From the NCBI RefSeq assembly GCF_021215455.1, contig NZ_JAJPWV010000002.1, positions 558,001-622,000 of the forward strand: a DNA stretch of 64,000 nt, read 5' to 3'. Origin of the DNA: Mucilaginibacter roseus (GTDB taxonomy: Bacteria; Bacteroidota; Bacteroidia; Sphingobacteriales; Sphingobacteriaceae). Position 1 is the stretch's first letter, and every line of letters begins with the position of its first letter. The notes beneath the pieces were generated by a model. It was given only the letters and a program-made list of their open reading frames with translations, had not been told where the DNA came from and did not search any database. Below, piece by piece: positions 38,168-45,999 of this stretch. Position numbers and translations under genes: made by a program.

Positions 38168-38196
38168 CATTCCCCCTTTAGGGGGTTAGGGGGCTT
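38168..38196. repeat. Short palindromic repeat, GGGGG type
   Basis: TCCCCC TTTA GGGGGTTAGGGGG directly after the 3' end of hemE, touching its stop codon. Same theme as the GAGGG-type elements; it could double as a terminator stem for hemE. Confidence 0.6.
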
Positions 38197-39220
38197 AATA
38201 TCTAAACTCCTTGATCACCTCAACCGCGTACTTCACGTTATCAAACGGAATATCGGGCATAATGCCGTGGCCGAGGTTAAATATAAAGCCATCTTCACCA
38301 CGCATGCGCTCAAACAGGCGGTGAATGCGCTCTTTGATCACCTTTTTATCAGCATACAAAATATGCGGGTCAAGGTTACCTTGTACGGCGATGCCTTGCG
38401 GTAAACGTTGTTTAATGTCCTTCAAATCAACATTCCAGTCGATAGATACCACATCAGGCTTGGCTTCAGCCATCAGCGGCGCGAAAACTGAACTGCCTTT
38501 GCAGAACGATATTACCGGAATATCCTTACGGTTTAGTTTACTAATGATCTCGGTGATGTAACGGTGAGAGAACTCGGCGTAATCATCCCACGATAAAGCC
38601 AGCGCCCAGCTATCAAATATCTGTACAGCATTTACACCGGCAGCAATTTGTAAGTTAAGATAATCGGCAGTTACGGTTGCTATTTTTGAAAGCAGGCGGT
38701 GCGCCAGCTCGGGTTCATTATGCAGCAAAAGCTTGGTCAGCTTAAAATCCTTTGACGAGCCACCCTCAACCAAATAACTCATTACGGTAAACGGCGCACC
38801 GGCAAAACCGATCAGCGGAATTTTGCCATCCAAACGCTGCTGAATCACTTTAATGGCATCAGCAACGTATTGCAGGCGGTGGTTTACGTCGGTTTCCAAC
38901 GCATCAATATCAGCAGCGGTACGTACCGGGTTGGCAAACTTTGGCCCTACACCCTGGGTAAAGCTCAAATTGCCGCCCATGGCCTCGCCGGTAACCAGTA
39001 TGTCTGAGAACAGGATAGCAGCATCAATACCCAGCAGATCAACCGGCAACATGGTAACATCAGCGGCAATCTCAGGCGTTTTGCACATTTCTAAAAACGA
39101 GTACTTGTTCTTAATGTCCCAATACTCTTTCATAAAACGGCCGGCCTGGCGCATCATCCACACAGGTGGGCGTTCTGTTTTTTCAGAAAAAGCTGCCTTT
39201 ATAAATAACGAATCTTTCAT
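38195..39220 (-). CDS. hemE: Uroporphyrinogen decarboxylase
   Basis: 341 residues. The family signature R-Q-A-G-R-F-M (about 24-30) contains the arginines that hold the substrate propionates. LGIDAAILFSDILV (about 63-76) contains the catalytic aspartate, and GFAGAPFTVMSYLVEGG (about 138-154) and LGHGIMPD near the C-terminus are intact. It removes four acetate carboxyls from uroporphyrinogen III to give coproporphyrinogen III in the cytoplasm. It is followed by repeats and preceded by a GAGG-type palindrome, so it may be transcribed alone or as the end of the kinase/regulator/TPR unit. Confidence 0.96.
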   Translation of the reverse strand: MKDSLFIKAAFSEKTERPPVWMMRQAGRFMKEYWDIKNKYSFLEMCKTPEIAADVTMLPVDLLGIDAAILFSDILVTGEAMGGNLSFTQGVGPKFANPVRTAADIDALETDVNHRLQYVADAIKVIQQRLDGKIPLIGFAGAPFTVMSYLVEGGSSKDFKLTKLLLHNEPELAHRLLSKIATVTADYLNLQIAAGVNAVQIFDSWALALSWDDYAEFSHRYITEIISKLNRKDIPVISFCKGSSVFAPLMAEAKPDVVSIDWNVDLKDIKQRLPQGIAVQGNLDPHILYADKKVIKERIHRLFERMRGEDGFIFNLGHGIMPDIPFDNVKYAVEVIKEFRY

Positions 39221-39227
39221 ACCTTTT

Positions 39228-39263
39228 AACCCCTCCTAAATCCTCTCCAAGACGAGGGGATTT
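39228..39263. repeat. Short palindromic repeat, GAGGGG type
   Basis: CCCCTCCTAAATCCTCTCC then GACGAGGGGATTT, an imperfect inverted pair between the TPR protein gene and hemE. Confidence 0.55.
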
Positions 39264-39288
39264 ACTTATCTTATGATAATGATGGGTA

Positions 39289-39816
39289 TTATCTCTTTTT
39301 ATTGTTTAACTCTTGTTTTAATGTATTCAGCACTTCGCGCATTTTGGCGGTAATGTTGTCACGATGCTTTTCGGCCAGGCCTAAAAAAGCGGTGGCCTTT
39401 TCATAGTTACCGTTACGGTAGCTTATGGTAGCCACATGCGTTAAGGCAGCTACATGATCATTAACCGTACGCAGCGGGTATTGGGCGGCTATTTCAAAAT
39501 GCTTTTCGGCCTCTTCATAATCGCGCTTTTGCAGGCTGATGCTACCGAATATGAATTCGTAGAATCCACGCCTTTTTTTGCTCAGGTAATCGGGGTTACG
39601 TATTTGCAACAACAACTTTTCAGCCTTATCAAATTCCTTATGATGAAATTGTTTTGCGGCTAAAATCACCGTACCCTCTTTAAAATATCCCCAAACAACT
39701 AAGCCGGCAAACATTACCGCAACCGCAGTAAGCTGGTAGGTTTCATAATACGCAAACACAGCGGCCAAAGCCAAAAACAAAAGCGTAACCATTATACGCG
39801 CTTTGTTAGTGAACAT
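39289..39816 (-). CDS. Membrane-anchored TPR protein
   Basis: 175 residues. Two membrane helices at the N-terminus (about 8-26 and 29-47) are followed by a soluble region with at least two tetratricopeptide-like helical pairs (FDKAEKLLLQI, DYEEAEKHFEIAAQYPL, NYEKATAFLGLAEKH). It is likely anchored to the inner membrane with the repeats in the cytoplasm. Its ATG overlaps the stop of the response-regulator gene by one base, so it belongs to the two-component operon. Its role is unknown; a scaffold in that signalling pathway is only a suggestion. Confidence 0.8.
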   Translation of the reverse strand: MFTNKARIMVTLLFLALAAVFAYYETYQLTAVAVMFAGLVVWGYFKEGTVILAAKQFHHKEFDKAEKLLLQIRNPDYLSKKRRGFYEFIFGSISLQKRDYEEAEKHFEIAAQYPLRTVNDHVAALTHVATISYRNGNYEKATAFLGLAEKHRDNITAKMREVLNTLKQELNNKKR

Positions 39817-40523
39817 TAGTGATGATCCTCGGTAAACTTATAACCTACCCCACGGATAGAGTGGAAATAAACCGGATTTTTGGGATCAGGCTCAAAATAT
39901 TTACGGAAGGTCAGTATAAAGTTATCAATTGTACGGGTTGACGGGTATACGTCGTAATTCCATACGGTCTCCAATATCTGCTCACGCGATACAGCCTCAT
40001 TGCGGCGCTCAATCAACAATTTCAGCAGCATGGTTTCTTTTTTAGTAAGGGCGGTGATTGAGCCATCTTCGTTAACCAGTTCGAACGAATTAAAGTGGAT
40101 AATTTTCTCGCCAATTTTGTAGCTGTTAAACTCTTTCAGATCCTCACCTTTCAGGCTGCGTTTCACCAGGTTGTTAACGCGCAGTATCAGCTCTTCCAGG
40201 TTAAAAGGCTTGGTCAGGTAATCATCAGCGCCTTTTTTTAGGCCTGATATTTTATCTTCATTGGTGTTCTTAGCGGTCAGGAACATGATTGGCACCTCGC
40301 TGTTCTCCAGCCTGATGGTTTCGGCAACCACAAAGCCGTCAATCTCGGGCATCATTACGTCCAGTATAATCAGGTTAAAGCGCTCCTCTTTAAACAGTTG
40401 CAGCGCTTTTTTACCGTTTTTAGCGGTTGATACCTTGTAACCTTCAAGCTCAAGGTTAAGTTTTATGGCTTCGAGCAGGTGTTCTTCGTCCTCTGCTAAT
40501 AATATACGTTTTTTGTGTTGCAT
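39816..40523 (-). CDS. OmpR/PhoB-type response regulator
   Basis: 235 residues. The receiver domain (1-120) has the acidic pair E11-D12, phospho-acceptor D55 in IILDVMMPEID, a conserved Thr and Lys in FLTAKN and the K-P-F motif. The winged-helix DNA-binding domain (about 130-232) has TKKETMLLKLLIERR and YPSTRTIDNFILTFRKYFE, ending in RGVGYKF. It is preceded 10 bases upstream by its sensor kinase. Target genes are unknown; its position in the middle of the heme genes makes envelope, heme or oxygen signals worth testing. Confidence 0.93.
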   Translation of the reverse strand: MQHKKRILLAEDEEHLLEAIKLNLELEGYKVSTAKNGKKALQLFKEERFNLIILDVMMPEIDGFVVAETIRLENSEVPIMFLTAKNTNEDKISGLKKGADDYLTKPFNLEELILRVNNLVKRSLKGEDLKEFNSYKIGEKIIHFNSFELVNEDGSITALTKKETMLLKLLIERRNEAVSREQILETVWNYDVYPSTRTIDNFILTFRKYFEPDPKNPVYFHSIRGVGYKFTEDHH

Positions 40524-40533
40524 GTTATGTGTT

Positions 40534-41409
40534 TTAGGTTAATCCAAAAGTAACTTCAAATATACTGCCTGTTGGATTGTTGTCTTTTACCTTTATGCTG
40601 GCCTGATGCTTATCAAGCACCTGCTTAACAATATATAACCCCAAACCTGTGCCTTTTGTGTTGCGGGTTTCTTCACTGCCAACGCGGTAAAAACGGTCAA
40701 ATATACGGGCCTTTTCGGTATCGGCTATACCAATGCCGTTGTCCGCCACCTCAAAAAATATTTGTCCGTCGTTTCTGTATAATTTTACATCTACCGACTG
40801 GCATGGGCTTGAATACTTTACGGCATTCTCAATCAGGTTGGTAACTACCGATGTAAGGGCAAACTTGTCGCCGGTTATTTCAATTTTAGGCTCTATCTCG
40901 GCATTGATGATCTGCTGATTACAATCGCATTTGCTGATCTGTAAACGGTTAACAATATTATCAACCAGGTTTGACAGGTTGAAGCTCGCCTTGGGGAAGG
41001 TGTACGAGCTGTTCTCAATTTTTGAGGCCAGCAGCATATTCTCCACCATATCATCCAAACGCTCGATGTCGTTTAATGATTTATCAATAAAATCAAGCAC
41101 CTGCGCCTTTGTAAGGTCGCGCTTTTGTATGGTTTGCAGCAATAACTTGATGGAGGCTAACGGCGATTTCAGCTCGTGCGTTACCGATAGCAAAAAGTTC
41201 TTTTTCTGCTCCTGCAACTTGCGCTCACGGTTCATGGATTTATGCAGGTAGAACGCGCCTAAAAAGAACACGCCCACAAACATACAACCCTCACCCATGA
41301 TCATGCCGCTGCGCTCTGGCTGCAGCTTAACCAGCATATATCCCCACCAGATCAGTTCAGCTACCGCGTAAGTTATTATCGCGTAAAATATGACTAATGA
41401 CCTTTTCAT
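40534..41409 (-). CDS. Sensor histidine kinase
   Basis: 291 residues with two N-terminal membrane helices (about 5-27 and 38-56) and only a short extracytoplasmic loop of about ten residues, so no periplasmic sensor domain. The HisKA region has the phosphorylated H78 in V-T-H-E-L-K-S-P. The HATPase domain has N-box NLIENAVKYS, G1 DNGIGI and G2 GTGLGLYIVKQ. It probably detects something within or near the membrane, or via a partner. First gene of the kinase/regulator/TPR operon, lying between hemL and hemE. Confidence 0.92.
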   Translation of the reverse strand: MKRSLVIFYAIITYAVAELIWWGYMLVKLQPERSGMIMGEGCMFVGVFFLGAFYLHKSMNRERKLQEQKKNFLLSVTHELKSPLASIKLLLQTIQKRDLTKAQVLDFIDKSLNDIERLDDMVENMLLASKIENSSYTFPKASFNLSNLVDNIVNRLQISKCDCNQQIINAEIEPKIEITGDKFALTSVVTNLIENAVKYSSPCQSVDVKLYRNDGQIFFEVADNGIGIADTEKARIFDRFYRVGSEETRNTKGTGLGLYIVKQVLDKHQASIKVKDNNPTGSIFEVTFGLT

Positions 41410-41458
41410 CTTCTACAATTCTTATATGCGTTTGTATACAATTGGTACTGCTAATTTA

Positions 41459-42829
41459 TTAATTATTAGACCTGAACACGACATCCAGACTATCAAATAT
41501 AGCACGTTTAGCTTTTTCAAGGTCAGTTTTTGTGTGGGCCGATGAAATAAAACCTACCTCGTAGCCCGACGGACCAAAATAAACGCCCCTGTTCAACAGC
41601 TCCCGGTGCATTTTTTTGAATTTCTCCATGCTTTGCGGGTCAATGTCTTCGGCAGTACGAATGTCCTTATCCGTAAACGCGAACCAGAATATAGACCCAA
41701 TGCTGAACACCTTTAGTTTATAATTACGCGCGGTAGCAAAGCGTTGTATCGCCTCGGCAAATTCCTGCGCCTTGTTGTTCAAATCGCGGTAAAAGCCCAT
41801 GCGCAGCAGCTCGGTAATTTGTGCGATGCCCGCGCCCATAGCTACCGGATTGCCCGATAGCGTACCTGCCTGGTAAACGCTGCCTACCGGTGATATATGA
41901 TCCATAATTTGTGCCGATGCGCCATAAGCGCCTACCGGCATACCACCACCAATAATTTTACCATAGGTAATGATGTCCGGTTGAATTTGATAGTAACCGG
42001 CAGCGCCCTCAAAGCCTACACGGAAACCGGAGATCACCTCGTCAAATATCAGCATGGTACCGTTGGCGGTACATATTTCACGTAAAAACTGAAGATACTC
42101 CTTGTGTTGCAACAGCAAACCGTTGTTGGCCGGGATAGGCTCAATAATAACAGCGGCTATCTGATCCTTAAATTCTTTAAAGGCCTTTTGCAGCGCTTCC
42201 TTATCATTTAATGATACCACGATGGTTTCATCAGCAAATGATTTGGGCACACCTGCCGATGATGTTTCGCCAAAGGTTACCAGGCCCGAGCCTGCCTTAA
42301 CCAACAGCGAATCTGAGTGGCCGTGATAGCAGCCTTCAAATTTCAATATCTTATCGCGTTTGGTATAACCCCGTGCCAGCCTGATGGCCGACATAACCGC
42401 CTCAGTACCCGAGCTTACAAAACGGATCTTTTCAATGTATTTGTTATTCTTCAGGATAAGTTCGGCCAGCTCATTCTCCAAAGCTGTAGGCGCACCGAAT
42501 GACATACCATTTTGGATGGTTTCAACAACCTTTTCACGCACCTTGGCGTTGTTATGGCCCAGGATCAGCGGTCCCCATGAGCAGCAAAAATCAATGAATT
42601 GATTACCGTCGGCATCCCACACATGGCAGCCATCACCTTTTTGTATAAAAAGCGGCGTACCATAAACCGATTTAAATGCCCTTACCGGCGAGTTTACCCC
42701 GCCCGGAAAGTAGGTCTTGGCCTTCTCATACAATTCGGCAGACTTTTCCCTGCTTATATCCGGCTTAGCAGTAGTGCTCACCGGTTTTCCCTCGTCGTCT
42801 GAAAATATCTTCTTTATTGAATCGAACAT
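41459..42829 (-). CDS. hemL: Glutamate-1-semialdehyde 2,1-aminomutase
   Basis: 456 residues, longer than the usual 425-430 because of a charged N-terminal extension of about 28 residues. Class III aminotransferase features: FPGGVNSPVRAF (41-52), SSGTEAVMSAIRLAR (139-153), cofactor D263 in IFDEVISGFR, and the PLP lysine K291 in YGKIIGGG. It converts glutamate 1-semialdehyde to 5-aminolevulinate, the step after HemA. The extension does not look like a targeting signal; a start further in is possible, but no ATG lies near the conserved beginning. Confidence 0.95.
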   Translation of the reverse strand: MFDSIKKIFSDDEGKPVSTTAKPDISREKSAELYEKAKTYFPGGVNSPVRAFKSVYGTPLFIQKGDGCHVWDADGNQFIDFCCSWGPLILGHNNAKVREKVVETIQNGMSFGAPTALENELAELILKNNKYIEKIRFVSSGTEAVMSAIRLARGYTKRDKILKFEGCYHGHSDSLLVKAGSGLVTFGETSSAGVPKSFADETIVVSLNDKEALQKAFKEFKDQIAAVIIEPIPANNGLLLQHKEYLQFLREICTANGTMLIFDEVISGFRVGFEGAAGYYQIQPDIITYGKIIGGGMPVGAYGASAQIMDHISPVGSVYQAGTLSGNPVAMGAGIAQITELLRMGFYRDLNNKAQEFAEAIQRFATARNYKLKVFSIGSIFWFAFTDKDIRTAEDIDPQSMEKFKKMHRELLNRGVYFGPSGYEVGFISSAHTKTDLEKAKRAIFDSLDVVFRSNN

Positions 42830-42894
42830 AGTTTATATGCTTAAAGCTGAAAGCATAAGGCTTAAAGCTTTTGTTTGTTTGTGTTATTATTGCG

Positions 42895-42976
42895 AACCCC
42901 TCCTAAACCCTCCCCCAAGGGGAGGACTTTATTTATTATTTATTATAGCCCTCCCTTTGGGAGGGTTGGGTGGGTT
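42895..42976. repeat. Pair of GAGGG-type palindromes between hemL and hemB
   Basis: CCCTCCCCCAAGGGGAGG is followed about 20 bases later by CCCTCCCTTTGGGAGGG and TTGGGTGGG. Both halves are self-complementary, and together they form mirror copies of the same unit. The gap 42830-43242 holds only repeats, with a short CTTAAAGC-type inverted pair at its left end; I see no gene. Confidence 0.7.
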
Positions 42977-42980
42977 TGCG

Positions 42981-43007
42981 GAGATTGCTTCGTACCTCTC
43001 AATGACA
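42981..43007. repeat. Partial copy of the R3 repeat
   Basis: GATTGCTTCGTACCTC followed by TCAATGACA corresponds to one arm of the 37965-38050 element. The opposite arm is missing. Confidence 0.65.
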
Positions 43008-43023
43008 TGGCTTTTAGTCCTTT

Positions 43024-43100
43024 GTCATGCTGAGCTTGTCGAAGCATTTGCCGCTTTATTTATTCCCCTCACACACACCCTTCGACAAGCTCAGGGTGAC
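43024..43100. repeat. Inverted repeat R2, copy 2
   Basis: GTCATGCTGAGCTTGTCGAA at the left and TTCGACAAGCTCAGGGTGAC at the right are near-perfect reverse complements around a roughly 35-base centre. It is followed after 8 bases by another copy. Confidence 0.88.
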
Positions 43101-43108
43101 TTACGACT

Positions 43109-43185
43109 GTCATGCTGAGCTTGTCGAAGCACTCTCCGCTTTGTTATTTCCCCTCGCACGCACCCTTCGACAAGCTCAGGGTGAC
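43109..43185. repeat. Inverted repeat R2, copy 3 (tandem)
   Basis: Same arms as the preceding copy and a very similar centre (GCTTTGTTATTTCCCCTC then GCACGCACC). The tandem arrangement suggests local duplication. Confidence 0.88.
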
Positions 43186-43242
43186 AGGCCATTTCTATTT
43201 TATCCACACATCTGCATATTTACACATCCGCACATCAAAACA

Positions 43243-44214
43243 TTACAGCCACTTATTCTCCAGCACTTCTTTAGCGTGATAGGTTAAAATAGCGGTGGCA
43301 CCAGCGCGGCGGATGCTTAGCAGTACCTCGGTAATGGCGCGCTGTTCGTTAAGCCAGCCGTTTTGTATAGCAGCTTTAACCATGGCGTATTCGCCGCTTA
43401 CGTTGTAGGCCGCTATGGGCAACTCCGTGTTATCTTTTAATAACTTGATCACATCAAGGTATGGCAATGCCGGTTTAACCATCAGGAAGTCGGCGCCTTC
43501 AGCTTCATCTAAACGCGCCTCAATCAATGCTTCGCGCTGATTAGCCGGGTTCATCTGGTAGCCTTTTTTATCACCAAACTTTGGCGCGGAGTTCAGGGCA
43601 TCCCTGAACGGACCATAAAACGCACTGGCGTATTTAGCTGAGTACGACATGATGCTTACGTGCTTAAAGCCGTTCTCGTCCAGCACCCGGCGTATGTAAC
43701 CAACACGACCGTCCATCATATCCGACGGGGCAATAATATCGGCACCGCTTTGTGCGTGGGCAAGGGCCATTTTGCCTAATACCTCCAGCGTTTCATCGTT
43801 CAGTATCTCGCCATTCTCCACAATTCCATCATGGCCATCGCTGCTGTAAGGGTCCATAGCCACATCGGTAATTACGCAAGCTTCCGGAAACTCCTTTTTC
43901 ACCTGGCTGATAGCGCGCAGGTATAAACTACCCTCGCGGTGGCTTTCAGTAGCGTATTTATCTTTTAAAGCTTCCTCAATATTCGGGAACAGATCAAACG
44001 ACGTTAAACCAAGTTTCATGCAGCTCTCTACCTCGCGCAGTAAGTTATCAATTGAATACCTGTAAATGCCAGGCATCGAAGCCACCTCAGTTTTCTGATT
44101 CTCCCCCTCAACAATAAATAACGGAAAAATAAGGTTTGCCGCACTCACATGTGTTTCCTGTACCATCTGGCGTATCGCCTCGCTTTTCCTGTTTCTTCTT
44201 GGTCGTTGTAACAT
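43243..44214 (-). CDS. hemB: Porphobilinogen synthase (5-aminolevulinate dehydratase), Mg-type metal site
   Basis: 323 residues from the ATG at 44214. An in-frame ATG at 44235 lies inside a palindromic repeat and is less likely. The two Schiff-base lysines are in SYSAKYAS and FLMVKPALPYLD. The metal site reads D-V-A-M-D-P-Y-S-S-D-G-H-D-G: the three cysteines of zinc enzymes are replaced by Ala and Asp, the pattern of magnesium-dependent ALAD. It condenses two 5-aminolevulinates to porphobilinogen. The gene lies between two repeat-filled gaps, so its transcription may be separate from the hemC-hemD fusion. Confidence 0.95.
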   Translation of the reverse strand: MLQRPRRNRKSEAIRQMVQETHVSAANLIFPLFIVEGENQKTEVASMPGIYRYSIDNLLREVESCMKLGLTSFDLFPNIEEALKDKYATESHREGSLYLRAISQVKKEFPEACVITDVAMDPYSSDGHDGIVENGEILNDETLEVLGKMALAHAQSGADIIAPSDMMDGRVGYIRRVLDENGFKHVSIMSYSAKYASAFYGPFRDALNSAPKFGDKKGYQMNPANQREALIEARLDEAEGADFLMVKPALPYLDVIKLLKDNTELPIAAYNVSGEYAMVKAAIQNGWLNEQRAITEVLLSIRRAGATAILTYHAKEVLENKWL

Positions 44215-44220
44215 GTAACT

Positions 44221-44304
44221 CAGTCCATGGTCCATAGTCGATGGTCCATGGTTTTCTTTTTTTAATAAAATATCTATGGTCTATCGACTATGGACCATGG
44301 ACTG
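44221..44304. repeat. Large inverted repeat (GTCCATGGTCCATAG type) upstream of hemB
   Basis: Left arm CAGTCCATGGTCCATAGTCG (44221-44240, with ATGGTCCATG following) and right arm CGACTATGGACCATGGACTG (44285-44304) are exact reverse complements over 20 bases. They are also internally palindromic. The element fills the space between the hemC-hemD fusion stop and the hemB start, and could act as a terminator-like or RNA-stability structure. Confidence 0.85.
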
Positions 44305-44308
44305 TGGA

Positions 44309-45883
44309 CTATATCCCAAACACCGCTTCCGCTAATCCTACCTCGTCGGGCGAGAAAGGCAGCGTGTAGCGTACACCCATTTCGTCAAATTTCTTTCCGG
44401 TTGATTTTCCTATGGCGATCACCTTTTGATGCGGATCGAGCAGGTTATCAACAAAGTAAGCATCAACGTTTGACGGGCTTGTAAATATCATTACGTCTGC
44501 CGAGCTCGCTTCCACATCTTCTTCCAGCACGGTTTCGTAAACCGGCAGGTCGATGATCTTAGTATCGGCCGATAAACCCTGGTGAATGCTGCGCATCGGA
44601 CTTGCAGCACCCGGAAAAGTTACGGTAGTACCGTTAGCTAATGCGGCAAACTCCGCGGCAACATCAGCAGTGTCGGTGCCTTCGCCGGTAAATTCGGCAA
44701 AGTAGCCATGGCGGCGCAGCGCATCCTCAGACCCTGAACCCATTACCCCAAACTTTACCTTTTTAGGTAACTGCGGGTCGAGCTTAAAGAAATATTCAAC
44801 CGCGTTCTTACTGGTAAAAAATACCCAGTCGGTATTACGCAGGATGAATGGATCGAGCTTGGTGATCACCGCTACAGTACGTATCAGCGAACGGGCCTCG
44901 ATCTCTATATTATTTTTTGATAATGCTTTGCGGAAATAACTGTTCTCGCTCACCTCTCGCGAGATGAACACTTTAGCCGGATGTTTACGCCCTGCATCAA
45001 AACGGGCCACAATTTTTTCGGCCAGGCCTTCGGTGGTATCAGCTTCTACAAATAAACGGTCGGGGAAGCCCTCGCCGGTATCAGCCTTCGAGGTAAAGAC
45101 CTGAAATTTGCCATCATCCTTACGGCAATAGCAGCCTAATGGCAGGTGGCAGCCACCGCCAAATAGCTTAAGTACCTTGCGCTCTACTGCTAACTCTTCG
45201 GCAACATCTGCATGGTGCAGTGCCTGTAAGGCATTAAATAATTCCGGGTCGTTCTCCCTGATCTGGATAGCCAGCGCACCTTGCGCAGGCGCGGGTATCA
45301 GTTCGGTAGGCGTTAATTCCTCTACATGGAACTCGCTCAGGTCTAAACCTAAACGGGCAACACCGGCTTTGGCCAGCATAATGGCATCGTAGTCCTCATC
45401 ACGCAGCTTGCCAATACGTGTTGGCACATTGCCACGCAGATCCTCAATTTCCAGATCCGGGCGAACGGCCAGTAGTTGCGCCTTGCGCCTGTTGGATGAG
45501 GTACCCACAATAGCGCCGTACTTAACCGACAGCTTTTGGCGTACATCCACGCAATCTTTCAGGATAAGTAATAACTCGGCAGGGTCCTCTCGTTCAGATA
45601 CGGCCGCGATGATCAAGCCAGGAGGATTTTCGGTAGGCAAATCCTTGTGTGAGTGCACAGCCAGGTCAATAGTACCGGCAAGCAATTCCTCTTCCAGTTC
45701 CTTGGTAAAAAAACCTTTACCTTCCAGCTTATCAAAACTCAGGTTCAGTATTCTGTCGCCCTGTGTTTTGATGATCTTTAATTCGGCCTTAATGTTAATT
45801 GCCGCCAAACTATCCTTAACAAAGTTGGCTTGCCATAGCGCGAGTTCGCTTCCGCGGGTTCCTATAATGAGTGTCCTATCCAA
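44309..45883 (-). CDS. hemC: Fused porphobilinogen deaminase / uroporphyrinogen-III synthase
   Basis: 524 residues. Residues 1-300 are HemC: GTRGSELALWQ, KTQGDRIL, HSHKDLP, GTSSNRRKAQL and the dipyrromethane-cofactor C245 in G-G-G-C-H. Residues about 307-524 are a HemD domain (VFISREVSEN, WVFFTSKNAVEYF, GSGSEDALRRHG, IFTSPSNVDAYF), so one protein makes hydroxymethylbilane and closes it to uroporphyrinogen III. The only in-frame start before an upstream stop five codons away is a TTG at 45883, directly before the D-R-T-L-I-I-G motif. A TAAATTTG -7 box is 22 bases upstream. The fusion would help channel an unstable intermediate. Confidence 0.93.
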   Translation of the reverse strand: MDRTLIIGTRGSELALWQANFVKDSLAAINIKAELKIIKTQGDRILNLSFDKLEGKGFFTKELEEELLAGTIDLAVHSHKDLPTENPPGLIIAAVSEREDPAELLLILKDCVDVRQKLSVKYGAIVGTSSNRRKAQLLAVRPDLEIEDLRGNVPTRIGKLRDEDYDAIMLAKAGVARLGLDLSEFHVEELTPTELIPAPAQGALAIQIRENDPELFNALQALHHADVAEELAVERKVLKLFGGGCHLPLGCYCRKDDGKFQVFTSKADTGEGFPDRLFVEADTTEGLAEKIVARFDAGRKHPAKVFISREVSENSYFRKALSKNNIEIEARSLIRTVAVITKLDPFILRNTDWVFFTSKNAVEYFFKLDPQLPKKVKFGVMGSGSEDALRRHGYFAEFTGEGTDTADVAAEFAALANGTTVTFPGAASPMRSIHQGLSADTKIIDLPVYETVLEEDVEASSADVMIFTSPSNVDAYFVDNLLDPHQKVIAIGKSTGKKFDEMGVRYTLPFSPDEVGLAEAVFGI

Positions 45884-45905
45884 AAGATATTTGTATTAGC
45901 GACCA

Positions 45906-45913
45906 CAAATTTA
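45906..45913 (-). promoter_or_regulatory. Likely -7 box for the hemC-hemD fusion
   Basis: On the minus strand TAAATTTG fits the consensus and sits 22 bases before the TTG start. No good TTG element is found at the usual distance, so it may need an activator. Confidence 0.45.
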
Positions 45914-45999
45914 GTTTTTTAAGGCTTTGATTTACTTAATTATTAACGATATGAAATTGAAGTGACTGAAAAGCCTGCAAGTGAAAGCAATAGCTACAA

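Noticed and set aside
43027..43287. Plus-strand frame of 86 codons
   Set aside because: It is made by two tandem palindromic repeats, which give the same peptide twice; no real protein signal.
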